NCBI GenBank assembly: GCA_903632075.3
Contig: CAHIKZ030000247.1
Span: 2,439,001 to 2,503,000 of the forward strand
Direction: 5' to 3'
Length of the DNA stretch: 64,000 nucleotides
Source: Acanthosepion pharaonis
Lineage: Eukaryota > Mollusca > Cephalopoda > Sepiida > Sepiidae
The position numbers and the translations under genes are program-made. This document shows, one piece after another, positions 46,746-58,639 of this stretch. The stretch's first letter is position 1. Every line of letters begins with the position of its first letter. Below the pieces are notes generated by a model. That model did not search any database, had not been told where the DNA came from, and worked only from the letters and a program-made list of their open reading frames with translations.

Positions 46746-47509
46746 GAAGCAATTGATAGCGTATATCACCACTGCTGCAAATTAGGTGGATTACTACTAT
46801 TATGAATGTGGAGTTTTTGTTGTAGTAGTAAACAAAAAAAAAAACAAGTTATTGCAATTTTAATTATCTGATTTCAAATTGTCAATCTTCCATGTTAATG
46901 CTGAAAATGAATTGTGAGGAAAAACATGGAACAGAAAACACAACAGGATATTGAGTTGAGACATTATTTCTTTGTATGTAATTATATGTTGGCAATAAAT
47001 TTACAGACATGTTTTGTTTGATTTGTGTTAAATTGTGATATGTGACACAGTACAAAAATGTTTTTATTATTGTAATTATTTGTTTGTATTTTTTTTTTTG
47101 TTTAGCTGACTTGAATGTATCAATCCCAAATTTTTGGGGGGATTAAACTGAGTAACTTGTAATGAGATTCAGAGACTGTTTTTTCTGGGTAGTCAAATTT
47201 TCACATCTGTTGTATTGGGGGTCAAAAGTCCTACTATCTGTCTAGTAGCTAAGGGAACCCTAATTCTGGTATCACACAGAATTTGGTGGTAAAAGCAGGG
47301 AAAGATTTTCTATATTTAGTTGTGATGATATGTTATCACTTAGAGAGAGATTATTACAATTTCAACTATTATTTTCATCTTTGTTGTTTTCCTGAAGACC
47401 ACAGTCTAAACAATAGAATAATAAAGACACTTAGAATATAAACTGTATTACTTTAGAACCTTCTATATATAAATCAGTGAGTTTTTCATTTTATTCTTTC
47501 TTCAGTGTC
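46746..47509. other. no feature recognised
   Basis: AT-rich sequence; a short SINE-tail-like match occurs near 47360-47395. No coding sequence is supported. Confidence 0.4.
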
Positions 47510-47582
47510 AAAATATTTTTAAGGGATAAAAAATATCAGAACTAAATAAGTTCTGATATTTTTTATCCCTTAAAAATATTTT
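47510..47582. repeat. perfect palindrome: 34-bp arms, 5-base loop
   Basis: Arms 47510-47543 and 47549-47582 are exact reverse complements, with AAATA between. The arms contain AAGGGATAAAAAATATCAGA and its complement. There are no mismatches, which points to a recent or actively maintained structure, or to an assembly artefact. Confidence 0.95.
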
Positions 47583-48077
47583 TTTTAAAATAATTTCCTT
47601 TTTTTGCGACTGTAATACAATAGGTAAAAAAATCTGTAGACTGACACAGTTATTAGTTGAAATATTGATCTGAAAATTACATTGTTTAATGTTCAGTCTA
47701 GATGCATTGACATCAAAGATTATGTTGAAAAATAAATATTTGTTCTGCAAAATAAATGTTTTTGTGGTGAGTTTATTCCACAATAGCTACAGGAACCATA
47801 GATTATTGGCTGTAACAGATATACATAGTAGTAGCAGTTGACTGTTACTTTAAAAAAAAAGAAATTTCTTTTTCTTTAACTTTGCATAAGGTTACAGGCC
47901 CTAACAAGAAAGTGCTTTTTTCTTGTCAGTCAGTAAATAAGAGTTTTCTTTGTTAAAAAATGTAGACATTTGAACTCTGTTGTTAACAAAAAGTATACCA
48001 TTTCCACAGCCAAATTTTTATTATTTGTATCCTATTTTATGGAACAAATATTTCATAAAATTTCAACCTGTCATATA

Positions 48078-49590
48078 CACACCTGGTCAAAATTTTAAGA
48101 CCAGATACAAAAGGGCTAAAAAAAATATAAAATACTGTTACTTTAATTGAAATATATTTGTGAAACATTTACATTTAATTAGAAAATATAGTTTATCAAC
48201 AAACAAGTGAAAATTTTAAGCTTTTAATTGATTAATTTAAACAAACATTGAAAAAAGTTTTTTTTGGTTGGTCAGAAAGATAAGACCATGTGTGAAAAAA
48301 ACAAATTACTGGACAAAAATTTTAGAACTAGTCAGTGTGCTCATAACTTCAGGCATGTAGACATCTACATAGCTCATTTCCATTATTAAGTTTCAGATAA
48401 GGGTATAGTTTTTTAACAAAGTTTGAACAGGGCAGGATTGTTGAACTTCAAAGACATGGTCTTTCGCAACGAGCCATTGCAAATGAAATTGGCCATAGCA
48501 GAATTGTCATTGCTAACTTCATTAAAAATCCATATGTGTATGCTTGTAAAAAATCAAGCGGTTGTCCCAATAAAATCTCACCATCTCTAGACAGGCACAT
48601 TAGGCAAGAAGTTAAGAAAGATTCACGCCTAACATCAAATCAGATAAAATTGAATACAGATGCTGAATGCAACTCTTGAACAATTCGACGGCATTTAAAT
48701 AAGAAAGAGATTAAGAACTTGAAACAGCTGCAGAGGCCCCGCCTTCTTCTTCACCATAAAACTTTCCATTTACTTCCGATTATCAAACTTGGAATGTAGA
48801 TAAATGGAAGAAAGTGTTGTTTTCAGACGAGAAAAAATTCAATCTTGATGGCCCAGACAGTTTTCAGCATTACTGGCATGCAAAAGATGTCCCAAAAGAA
48901 ATTTTCTCAACACAACACAGTGGAGGTAGATCAATTATAGTTTGGGTTTCATTTTCATGGAACTCTTGAGTTACAGGAGGTAAAAGGTCATCAAACATCT
49001 GCTAGTTACACTGACATGTTAAGAAAGGCATTGCTAATTACTGAAGACCCTCATCTATATGGAGAAAACTGGATTTTCCAGCAGGACAATGCTGCAATCC
49101 ACAACGCTTTCCAGACCGAAACCCAATCTAGAATGTTTGGGAATAGATGGCAAAGGATGTTTATAAACATGGATTGCATTTTGAAATTGTGAATGCTCTT
49201 CATTCTGAAGTTTATGCATCCTGGGCCAGCATCCCAAGCACCCTCATGCAGAAGTTAATAATGAGGATGCCAAAGCGAATTTTCCAAGTAATTTGTAAAA
49301 TTGTAAAAATGGAGGATGTACTGAGAATTAAATTGTAGTTGTGACTTATTTGTTTTGTATTTGCTATTTTTATTTACATGGTCGTATCTTTATAACCAAG
49401 CAAAAAAAAAATCATTTTTTTAATATTTGTTTAAATAATCAATTAAAAGCTTAAAATGTTCACTTGTTTGTTGATAAACTACATTTACTAATTAAATGTA
49501 AATGTTTCGCAAATATATTTTGATTAAACTAACAGTATTTTATATTTTTTAACCCTTTTGTATCTGGTCTTAAGATTTTGACCAGGAGTG
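48078..49590 (+). mobile_element. Tc1-like DNA transposon with long terminal inverted repeats
   Basis: The ends CACACCTGGTCAAAATTTTA and, inverted, CACTCCTGGTCAAAATCTTA lie next to TA dinucleotides (48076-48077 and 49591-49592), the target duplication of this superfamily. The inverted repeats continue for about 200 bp with few changes, for instance GTTTATCAACAAACAAGTGA in both. Length is 1513 bp. The transposase inside is broken. Confidence 0.9.
48420..49338 (+). pseudogene. Tc1-like transposase, broken
   Basis: It begins FEQGRIVELQRHGLSQRAIA, a Tc1 paired-type DNA-binding domain, then HIRQEVKKDSRLTSNQIKL. After stops and frameshifts it continues to the DDE domain: LFSDEKKFNLDG-like near 48820, GENWIFQQDNAAIHNA at about 49065-49110, and a last part near 49150-49330. 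At least two stops and three frame changes prevent function. Confidence 0.8.
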
Positions 49591-49779
49591 TATTTGCTTT
49601 TGTTATATACCATTTTATTGAAAACATTTTTGATGGTTTAGAAAGCATCTTTGTAAATTTCTATACCACTTCACTTTCTTTCATCATTAGGCTACAAACT
49701 TACCACCAAAAAATGTATTAGTTTGTCACACATGAAATGACGCATTTTTTGGTTGGTTGTTGATCCAATCACCTTCATT

Positions 49780-50290
49780 TATTCCTGACTCTTTTTCTTT
49801 CCAGATAATTTTTCTTTCAATATATTGTTACTCATAAGCCCAATGAAAATGATTACAATGAAACAATGTCAAGTAAACTTACTGTATGAGTACAAATTTG
49901 GAAAAAGAACCATTTTTGCATTGAATCATTACATATGATGAGAAATGGATACTCTTTGACAACAGTAAGATATTAGATCAGTGGTTAGATGCAAGTGAAT
50001 CACCAAATCAATTTCCCAAACCTCCATTGCACTCTAAAAAGTTAATGGTTACTGTATGGTGGTCTTTCAAAGGGATTATTCATTATTCATTCTCCCCTCA
50101 AGGGAAAACAATAACAGCAATCTCATAGTGTGGAGAAATTGTGTGTATGCAACAAAAAAAAATTGTAAAAGAAACATCTTAGATTTGTGAATAGGGATAG
50201 CCCAATTTTGCTGCATGACAACGCACGGCCACATACTTCTTAATCAACTGTCCAAAAGCTGTATAGTGTGCGGTACAGTGTACCCGGATT
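49780..50290 (+). pseudogene. mariner-like transposase fragment
   Basis: The frames read ITYDEKWILFDNSKILDQWL, then DASESPNQFPKPPLHSKKL, MVTVWWSFKGIIHYSF and LLHDNARPHTS. This is the mariner DDE domain through its second catalytic Asp. The first catalytic region (DEKWI) is intact; the sequence is broken at the HDNARPH part, and the third Asp region is lost. Confidence 0.8.
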
Positions 50291-51540
50291 AAAAGGAGAA
50301 TTTAATACGGGATACCCTGTCCACAAAATACAATGCAAATTTCAAGAAAAGACAACACGATAAGGAACATTGGTAGAAAATAGAACATTGTATATTTAAT
50401 GTCATTCATGCAGAATAAACAAATTTGTATATTTTTATATCTTTTTGAATAGAGTAAAAAAGATTAATGCTTTAGTTCGTTTAAGCAAATGGGATTTGAA
50501 CAAAAAAAATGTCTATGTGTTCGCTGTCTTTAAACAGAGTAGTAGAGTAATGTCTGTTTCTTTTGTTTTTTGTGTATCCGCCAAGTAGGTGGAAAGAAAA
50601 AAGTGGCGATCAATTTAAGTTGAAAAAGAGAGTGTGAATGAGAAATAAAAGATAAGAGGAAAATGTACTTATTGGATTGAATTGTTTTGGAGTCAGTTGT
50701 AAATTTGTTGTTGTTGTTTTCCTTTCCTACCCCACTTTCTGCTCTTAGTGTCTGGTTGAGTCAGTGATGGACCTGACTGTCAGTCTTCTGTCCTCTATGA
50801 TCTCTGCACCCTTCTGACTGGTGATTGACTTGAGTCTCTCTATTTATAGCTGACTTTTTTTTCACACTGGATCGTTATCTTTTTTTTAGTTTAGCAAATC
50901 ACCTCCTTTCATTGGTCAGAAATTAATTTTACACCTTATTGTGAAATCTGTTTTTAGTTGTTTTGATCCGATGCAGGTGTGTAAATCTACTTTGTGTTTT
51001 TCAGTTATTTGTTGGAATGATATAGGATTTGTATCCTATAATAGCTTGAATTATGAAATTTTACCTCATCCTCCACATTCATCTCTTCTACTGATTATCA
51101 GCATTTTGAGATTTTCATATGCAATAAAACATTCTCTAATAAGGAAGAGGTAATCAAAGTATTTGAATGGTTTATCACATCAAAGAATGAGAATTTTTTT
51201 AAAGATGGGATCAAGAATTTAGAGGTACGTTGGAGAACATTCATCAACATGGTGATTATTTCAATTAAATAAATTAGTTATTTAACATTTCAGAAGCATT
51301 TTATTCATTTCCTATAAGGTGTATCATTTCATGAGTGACAACCTAATATCTTCTTTAAAGCATTCGAAATAAAACCCTTGGAAATTCAAAGGAGACAAAA
51401 TTGTAAACAAAATTGATACTTTTGTTCAAATGTAAAGATTCACAAAATTTTAAGGCAACAATTGATTTTACAATACAGACTGTATTAATATAAAAATAAG
51501 TATTGTTTACAACAGGACTTTTTCAAATACATTCAGACTG
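50291..51540. other. non-coding sequence, no clear feature
   Basis: It includes a TGACT-rich stretch near 50740-50870 with TTTATAG, which could be an LTR fragment, but no ends or coding sequence support that. Confidence 0.35.
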
Positions 51541-51774
51541 TGTTTATAGATAGTTATAAATGTTAAGTATTTTATTTTTACAAAAACTTAAGGAATCAGC
51601 ACATATGCTAGACCACAAAAATCTCCTAAACCAGCCCAGCATAGAAATGAATACTATATGGGAACCAGTAATATGGAGTGTTAGAGAAAAACAACAATAA
51701 CAAAAAATATTGTAATATGAGCTCTGGTAAAAAATGGTGCTGAGACATAAAATTCTAAAAAATTCATTCACTGA

Positions 51775-52090
51775 TGGCCCAGTGGATAAAAGCATTGGTT
51801 GAAGTAAGAGTTGTGAGTTCAATACCTGGCCACAGCAGAAGTGAACCAAAACATAGAAAGTTGAGTTACTAAAGGGAAATAACTAAAACTAAAACTAAAA
51901 CTAAAACTAAGACTAAAACTAACTATGGCATGTGGAACTAGAACAATCTACCTCTTTGGGCCAAATAAAAGGTTCAGTTCAAAATTACAATGAATTCATC
52001 TGAAAAAGGCTGGAGAGTGCAACGGCCAAAATGTCATGAATATGACAATAAAAATGAGGACCAGAGTGTAAATAGTTGCAATACCTTATA
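51775..52090 (+). repeat. tRNA-derived SINE, longest copy
   Basis: The head has GGCCCAGTGGATAAAAGCAT and GAGTTGTGAGTTCAATACC with A- and B-box character. Then follows an ACTAAA microsatellite (about 51888-51930), then TGGCATGTGGAACTAGAACA, GAATTCATCTGAAAAAGGC and ATGTCATGAATATGACAATA. Related copies or tails lie at 4548, 29925, 30045 and 42045. Confidence 0.8.
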
Positions 52091-52148
52091 TCAAAAATAC
52101 AGAAAAATGTTTTTTTTAATATATAAAACTAGTGTATATATTCATTTA

Positions 52149-53434
52149 TCAGGTCATTCTGCAAGTTCTGTCTGGATTTTGAATAATAAAAAATGAGTAA
52201 TCAAATCTTACATTTTATTGAAATTTATTGATCAATGTAGTTTCCATGATTATCTATGACTTCCTTCCATCTGCTCATAAGTTTTTAATCCCACTAATAA
52301 AGAACTCTTTCAGTTTTGAAGAGAAGAACTTTGAAATGTTGGTTTCAACCTCCTCATGGCTTTTGAGAGTTAATCCATCCAAATGATTCTCTAAACTACA
52401 GAACAAATGGTCACCTGAAGGAGCAATGTCGGGAGAATAAGATGGATGAGGAATTCTTTCCCAACCAAGTTCTTTAATCTTCTGAGATGTGATTTTTGCA
52501 GTGTGAGGTTGTGCATTGTCCTGATGAAACACCACTCCTTTTTGATTCACTAAAACAGGATTTTTTTCTACAAAAGCTGCATTCAAATGCCCTAATTGCT
52601 GACAGTAGACTTGAGCATTAATTGTCACATTAGTTGGTAGCAACTCAAAGTGTATTATTCCTTTGCAATTCCACCAAATTGAGAGAAGAACCTTCTGCAC
52701 ATGAAGTTCCCTTCTCGGTTGTGTTTGGGCCTTTTCCCCATTACCAAACTACTGTCTACAACATTTAACATTTTGCTAAAAAATCCATTTTTCATCACCA
52801 GTCACAAGTTTATCCAAAAAGGGTGAGATAAGTTCATAAGAATGAAGAGAAGAGCAAATGTCAACTCTGGATTTGTGGTTGACTTCAGACAATTCATGAG
52901 GCACCCATTTTTCAAGTTTAGGATCCTTTTCAAGTTGTTGAAGATTAGAATGAACAGTTGTATCATTTGAATGAAGCTTCATTGCCAATTCTTCAACTGA
53001 TACTGCAGGATTTTCTTCAAGTGATGCCATAAGAGCTTATCATCAAACTCAACTGGACATTCTCTTCGGTTTTCATTTTCAAGGCTGAAATTTCCACTTC
53101 TGAATTTAGCAAACCATCTTCTGCAAGTTCTTTCATTCAGGCATTCTTCTCCATAAGATGAATGAATATTTTTAGTTGATTTGGCTGCAGAGTTCCCTTT
53201 TTTAAACTCATAAAGCATTATGTGCCTTAAATGCTCCTTCGACACCGCCATCTTTGAGGGCTAATTTGAGTAATTAATTCACTCAAATTATTCTGTAAAA
53301 ACAAATTATATTAAGTTAAATGTTTCTAAATTCATATGATTATCAATCAGTGTCATTTGACATTTTAGAATACTGTAAAATTTGATTGAAATTACAAATA
53401 CAATTTTTCAGACAGAACTTAAGGGATGACCTGA
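52149..53434 (-). mobile_element. mariner element with inverted termini
   Basis: The left end TCAGGTCATTCTGCAAGTTC and the right end (inverted) TCAGGTCATCCCTTAAGTTC are followed by CTGTCTG on both sides. Each end is bordered by TA (52147-52148 and 53435-53436). The length of 1286 bp is typical of mariner. The transposase on the - strand is frameshifted. Confidence 0.92.
52275..53251 (-). pseudogene. mariner transposase, broken by frameshifts
   Basis: Three pieces follow the family: an N-terminal helix-turn-helix region (MAVSKEHLRHIMLYEFKKGN, GEECLNERTCRRWFAKFRSG); a middle part (LEKWVPHEL and VTGDEKWIF with the first catalytic Asp); and the C-terminal part from 52700 (VFHQDNAQPHTA with the second Asp). 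At the third catalytic position the family has SPDLAPSDYH; here it is SPDIAPSGDH, so the Asp is replaced by Gly with an Asp one residue later. Frame changes occur near 52980-53030 and 52700-52776. Confidence 0.9.
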
Positions 53435-53503
53435 TATATGCAAATTTTAAGGGATGACCTGATATATGCAAATTTTAAGGGATGACCTGATATATGCAAA
53501 TTT
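53420..53503. repeat. 28-bp tandem repeat x3 overlapping the mariner end
   Basis: Three exact units TAAGGGATGACCTGATATAT plus GCAAATTT start at 53420, 53448 and 53476. Each unit carries the last 15 bp of the mariner terminus and 13 bp of flank, so the repeat arose after insertion. Confidence 0.93.
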
Positions 53504-53782
53504 TCATTCTCTATGTGTATTTTGGCTAACAGTTAAATAAAAACAATTGTAAATAAAGAGGAATAATGCAAATGGAAAGAAACACTGGATTTTTATTTTC
53601 AAAGATATCATTGACTAAAAATATGTTGAAAAAAATACAAATCAACTGCTTTATTGTTAATAAATATAATATTATTAATAAATTAATAAATGTATATTAT
53701 TAATAAATATGCAGAGGTCATATGTCTTTTTAATTTGTCAACATTTAAAATAGCAAGATAACAATAGAGCTATTTTTTCCAG

Positions 53783-53887
53783 GAAATTCCATTATGCCAA
53801 AGAATGCTGATGTGTTTCTTTATTACGGGCCTTATGAAAGTTGTTGGATTACTGACTACAGAACTAAACGACTTGAAGGTTTAATCA
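53783..53887 (+). other. orphan exon-like segment, unknown product
   Basis: An acceptor-like TATTTTTTCCAG ends at 53782 and a donor GTAAGA begins at 53888. The 105 bp between are open in one frame with phase 1 at both ends: NSIMPKNADVFLYYGPYESC, then WITDYRTKRLEGLI. A second frame is open until a stop near the end. I recognise no family. No partner exon was found within the window, and a gypsy remnant begins about 100 bp later, so chance or transposon origin is possible. Confidence 0.25.
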
Positions 53888-54029
53888 GTAAGATACAAAT
53901 TAACTATTTTCATTGTTTCTCCTATGATTTAAACCATTTTTTAAGAGTACAGAATTTGGATTAGGATAGAAATTATAAGGAGAATTTGTTTGTTTTTTTG
54001 CATATATGCATTGGGTTGGAACAAAAGTT

Positions 54030-54330
54030 TTTAGCATTTTTCAATAGGTGGCATTTGAACAAATGACTGAAATTGATTCTTGCCACAAGGCAACAAACAG
54101 AATCAGAGAACATTGATGAATTCTCCTAGGAATTACAAAAACTGCCAACTTGGGGATGCTACTGCAAATAATATCATCAAGAACTGGTTTGAGATGCATT
54201 TCTAAATGGAATTTTGTCTCAAACTATATGGTAACACTTATTGGAACACAAGGATCTAACCCATAACCAGGTCTATGACATTGCTACGGCACTTGAATAT
54301 GCACAAAATAGTTTGTCAAGGAGGAGGATC
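54030..54330 (+). pseudogene. gag fragment of gypsy remnant C
   Basis: The frames read TRQQTESENIDEF, ELQKLPTWGCYCK, then DAFLNGILSQTIW and LEHKDLTHNQVYDIATALEY. This pattern of a capsid C-terminal region (ENIDEFxxELxxL, RDxFxxGI, LLExxDLTLxxA) is seen in gypsy gag proteins. Confidence 0.7.
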
Positions 54331-54589
54331 TCGTCAATACATTTCTTTACATCAACAAGTGTTGCTGGAAAGGACCAGAAGAAGCATGACAGGTGTTCCT
54401 TGAGGCTGTACAGCATTGTGAACTCACTTCAAATGAAGGTAAATCAATCCTATATCAAAGGAAGTTGTCAATATTTGGTTACAAAATCAGTGAGGGTCTG
54501 GTCTGACCAGATGGATCCAGACTGCACTCACTCCTCGATATCCAAGTGTCAACCAAGATATCTACCCTAAAAAGAGTATTGGGTATGTT

Positions 54590-55110
54590 TTCATAGTATA
54601 CCATGTGGATCCCTTGCTTCAAGAAACATGCCGAACCTTTTATCAAGGTAAAGAGTTTTCCACTGGATGCTAGAGCATGTGAGGCATTCAACACCTTGAC
54701 GCAGTTACCACACTTCACTGTACAGATAGCTCTAAGTCATATGTGATAGAATGTGATGCTTCAGATGTTGCCATATCAGCCTTGTTAAACCAGTCCAGAT
54801 GACCAGTTGCTTTTATGTTATGAACCTTAAATTGGCATGAATTACACTATCCTGTTGTTGAGAAAGAGGCTACCACACAAATCGAGGCTGTGGGAAAATG
54901 GTCCCATTTTCTGTCTGGCCAACACTTGTGATAGATTAAAAATAAGTTACCTTCATGATGGACAATTGTTAAAGAACTAAAATAAAAATGATAAAATTCA
55001 AGGCTGGAGATTAGAATTTGATAATTTCAGTTATGATATTTATTATCACCTTGGACAATACAATGTGGTTGTTGCTGATACATCAAGTAGGGCATCCTGT
55101 AATGCTCCCT
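54590..55110 (+). pseudogene. RT end and RNase H fragment of gypsy remnant C
   Basis: It reads IPWFKKHAEPFIKV, ARACEAFNTLTQLPHF, then after a frameshift YVIECDASDVAISALLNQ, WHELHYPVVEKEATTQIEAV and GKWSHFLSGQHL. This is the gypsy thumb/connection and RNase H, with the first catalytic Asp (CDASD) present. Stops follow. NYHLGQYNVVVADTSSRASC-like sequence near 55040-55105 marks its end. Confidence 0.8.
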
Positions 55111-55219
55111 TTGTTCCATTCCTAAAAAAATCCATAATGATTTATGCCACCTGGGAATTATGTGATCAAAAAATCTACTCTTCTCCACTGGTGAGGTGAA
55201 AGAAATGTATTCATTTTGT

Positions 55220-55830
55220 TGAATGTGTGCAGAGCTGAAATCTCAGTTTGCTACTGTATCTCAAGGTAAGCTTGTTAAAGCTACTCAATCCTTAGAACAT
55301 CTAAATGTGTACTTCAAAGGTTCATTACCATCAGGGATGGCTAATAAATACTTGTTTGTTGCAATAGATGAATTTTCACATTTCCCATTTGTCATTCTAT
55401 GCAAAGATACCTACTCTAAAAATCTTATTCAATGTTTGGAATCAAAATTTTTCTTATGTGCAGCAGCTAATTACTTCAACTCAGATAGGGGCTAGGGTTC
55501 TTAGCTTGTGATGTCAAGGAATATCTTCTTCACCAGGGAGTTGCGACTCACAACCCCCTTATCACCCACAAGACAATGTCCAGGTTGAAAGGTACAATGG
55601 AATAATATGAAAAGTTATTTCCCTTGTGCTGAAATCAGAAAACTTACCTATATCCCAGTTGGAATTAGTACTACCAAGAGACTTACATAGCATCAGATTT
55701 ATGTTGTCAACTGCAACTAATGCCAAACCTCATGAGAGATTTTTTCCATTTTTCCAGAGATTGTTTGTTGGTATATCCCTCCCATCATGGTTATTAAAAC
55801 TAGGACCAATCTTTTTGCACTAGTTTGTAA
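55220..55830 (+). pseudogene. integrase fragment of gypsy remnant C
   Basis: It reads CAELKSQF, KATQSLEHLNVYFKG, KYLFVAIDEFSHFPFVILCK, FNSDRG, then VERYNGII and LPRDLHSIRFMLSTATNAKP and HERFFPF. It contains the last Cys of the zinc domain, the (V)D-E-(Y/F)S core with its catalytic Asp position changed at 'NVYF', the SDRG Asp and the VERYNG Glu. Frame breaks and stops separate them. Confidence 0.8.
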
Positions 55831-56349
55831 GGAATTCGAAGAATGATCCTTTTGTCCAAAAAGTAGAAGTATTTGATGTGAATTCAACATATGCACACAT
55901 CAAATAGAGTGATGGACATGAATCAACATACTCCTTACAAGACCTGGATCCTTGTCCTTCACAGACACATGAGGGAGGTGAGAATAGAAGAGATAGAACA
56001 GAACCCCTCACAAGAAACTACACATCAGAACCCTTCACAAGGGTCTGTACTGTAAGCCACTGGAAATGGTTCTGTTGGAGAACCAAACAGTACCAACATA
56101 CATGGAGAACAATTTCCTAATATCACTAATGTGGAAGAACCCATGCTTCGACACTCCTAGAGAGAGTTGTGTTTCTCAAAGATATGGGTGGTAATATCAT
56201 TTGGCAGGAGTAAAATTTGTAATGTTTCACATAATTGTCTCCCCTTGACCGGAAATTAATAAGTTGTCTGCTCTTGTGGGAAGTGACTAGTAAAATTCTG
56301 TAGGTGTTTTTTTGAGTTGAATAAAGCCTATGAAAACATCTATTTCTTG

Positions 56350-57640
56350 TTAATTCATAGTACTGCATCACTCCAACCAGACATACTATGCAGTTAAACC
56401 ATGGAACTGAAAAAACCATGCTGAGGACCAAGACAGCAGTATACTGGGTAGGGGTCAACCAAGACAGTGAAGATATGATTATGAAATGCCCAACAAGTCA
56501 AAAACATCAACTAAGTATATGAACAGAAATGTTGCTGCAATACGAGACTCAGTCTTATCATTGACAATATATCAGCACTGATCTTTTCACTATGGAAGGC
56601 AATGGATACCTCCTGGTAACAGATCAGTTCAGCAGATGTCCATTTGTAAGATGCTTTTATTTCACCACATATACAGCTGTAATAAACCAACTGAAGTTGT
56701 TATTTGAAGTTTGCTAGAAATAGTGTAAGATGACAAGGAGCCACAATACACGAGTAAAGTGTTTACCAACTTCTCCCAGAAGTACAATTTTGAGCGCATA
56801 ACTTCCTCACCTCATTATTCCCAATCCAATGGTGAGCATTTGCAAAAAGCTGTTAATGAAGGCTAGAGAAACAGGCACACAGTCACTTGACAATGATGGA
56901 ATATAAAGTGACACCCAATATCAGCCAACATCTTCCTTACCTGCAGAACTGCTTAATGGTTGACTAATAAAAATGTCCCTTGTCTTCAAACTGAGAGACA
57001 AACATATACAGTAGACTAAGGATTGCATGAAGGAATGATATCACAAGCAGAATAAGTGACAACATGCACCACTGACTGTGGGTCAACAAGTCTATACTCA
57101 AGATTAGAAAACAAAATTGTGGGAACCAAGTGTAATTATACAAGCCACAAAAGAGCCAAGATCATATATAGTAGAGGACAAAAAGAAAGCATTCTCTGCA
57201 AGAACCAACAGTTCCTCAGACCTTCCAGGAGAGAATCAATAAGATCTACATTCCTGTGGGAGTAAACATCCTCTGACAACACCAGACAGTACACTACACT
57301 CATCAGACATTCCCCGGGGTAAAATGAAAGCAACATCACTACATACTCCACATTCAACTTAAATAAGACAGTATCCCAATACATGCATCACACTATGCCG
57401 ATCTCGTAAAAAAATGAAAACACCACTGAGATTAGATTTATCAATACATGCACTCACAATAATACATCAGACTAATAACAAAAACGCATTTTTCCTTCAG
57501 ACAAAGAAAAACACTAGGACCTCATCACATGTGCAGAACTGGCTCTCAGCACATCACTCTACCCTAGGATACTATGGACTGCAAACCATTTATTATGTTG
57601 TTATATGAATAAATATCTCCTTAGAATTGTTTAGACATCC
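56350..57640 (+). mobile_element. Ty3/gypsy remnant D (integrase part)
   Basis: It has an HHCC-like region (GTEKTMLRTKTAVYWVGVNQ then MKCPTSQKHQ, 56400-56510), the core (STDLFTMEGNGYLLVTDQFS, YNFERITSSPHYSQSNGEHL in a shifted frame), then the C-terminal part (KEPRSYIVEDKK, LRPSRRESIRS) and an ending KTPLRLDL. It is the same family as remnant E by layout and by the RLDL end. It is broken throughout and has no LTR assigned. Confidence 0.75.
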
Positions 57641-58366
57641 CATCAGCTAAGCAGAGAAATCCAGCTACTATCCAATTAACTTTCAGTTAAAAAGTGGACC
57701 TGTTATATTATCTTATAATCTCCCTTATTCAGAACTCTCCTGTGCATGAGTATTACTTCTAGAAATCCTTAGTCATTTCCTCTCTTCTGTAATAGCTCTC
57801 AGAGAACAAACCAGATTAAAACACTTGCGTGTCTCACATATTGTCATTGATAATATACAAATCCACCAGATAACAGAACAATAATCTACTTAACTAATAG
57901 AAAAAAACAATGTTAAATAAAAGAAACAAATTCTAAAAAAGCGAGGAAAATATATTAAAAGTACAGTGCAAATATTAGGCCAATCAAAAGTATTTTTTTA
58001 TTTAATCTGCTTTTCTTGTATGTTTTTTAAACTTATATAATGCTCTACATATAGCATCTTTCAATGATCCTAGTACTTCTGAAAATGTTCAATTCTTGGT
58101 GGATGGATTTTAGATTGTATTATAATCAACAACTAAATGTTGTCAACATCTAGATTTTATTTCAAGGGACAAATCACCACCATTAAAAGGCTTAAATTAG
58201 TTTTGGGAACTATTTTGATTTATTTATTTTTGTTTTGTAATTCTGTGTGCAGCTTCAAGGATTTTGGGTCCCATTTTAAATTAATGGGCCATATTCACAA
58301 GAATTTCAATATTTAGAGCTGTCATTATAAGAACTGTATCAAAGGTATATCTAATGATATGAAATA
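57641..58366. other. non-coding sequence between gypsy remnants
   Basis: No coding sequence or terminal repeats are recognised. Confidence 0.4.
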
Positions 58367-58559
58367 AGTAGTAGAAACTAGTAACCACGTATTACAGCCT
58401 TTGATACAGGTTATTCTTTAATGAGATTCTAATGTTGTGTGAAATAAAAAACGAGAGCTCATTGTGAGATGCGGACACTGTACACAATATTTTGAATAAA
58501 CAGCTGTCAAGTGGATCTCTTTTTTTCAATGCCAAAATACTCCACATGGAAATATTAAA
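58367..58559 (+). repeat. 5' LTR of gypsy element E
   Basis: It starts GTAGTAGAAACTA (the first T of TG is changed to A) and ends GGAAATATTAAA. It aligns along its length with 60914-61113, sharing GATACAGG, TGTGTGAAATAAAAAA and ATTGTGAGATG. Confidence 0.85.
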
Positions 58560-58577
58560 TGACGTCAGAAGTGAACA
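58560..58577 (+). promoter_or_regulatory. tRNA primer-binding site of element E
   Basis: TGACGTCAGAAGTG lies directly after the 5' LTR. It closely matches the TGGCGTCAGAAGTGG-type primer site of many gypsy elements, which supports the LTR boundary. Confidence 0.65.
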
Positions 58578-58639
58578 CCCACACATACAATAATGGATAT
58601 TATTTAATCTCCTACACAGGTGTCCTGGGAATGAAACAT

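Larger units (their letters stand above)
53990..56230 (+). mobile_element. Ty3/gypsy remnant C
   Basis: The + strand order is gag (about 54030-54330), reverse transcriptase end and RNase H (about 54590-55000), integrase (55223-55830) and a C-terminal tail (to about 56200). All are broken. The region between gag and RT is largely deleted. No LTRs could be fixed. Confidence 0.8.
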
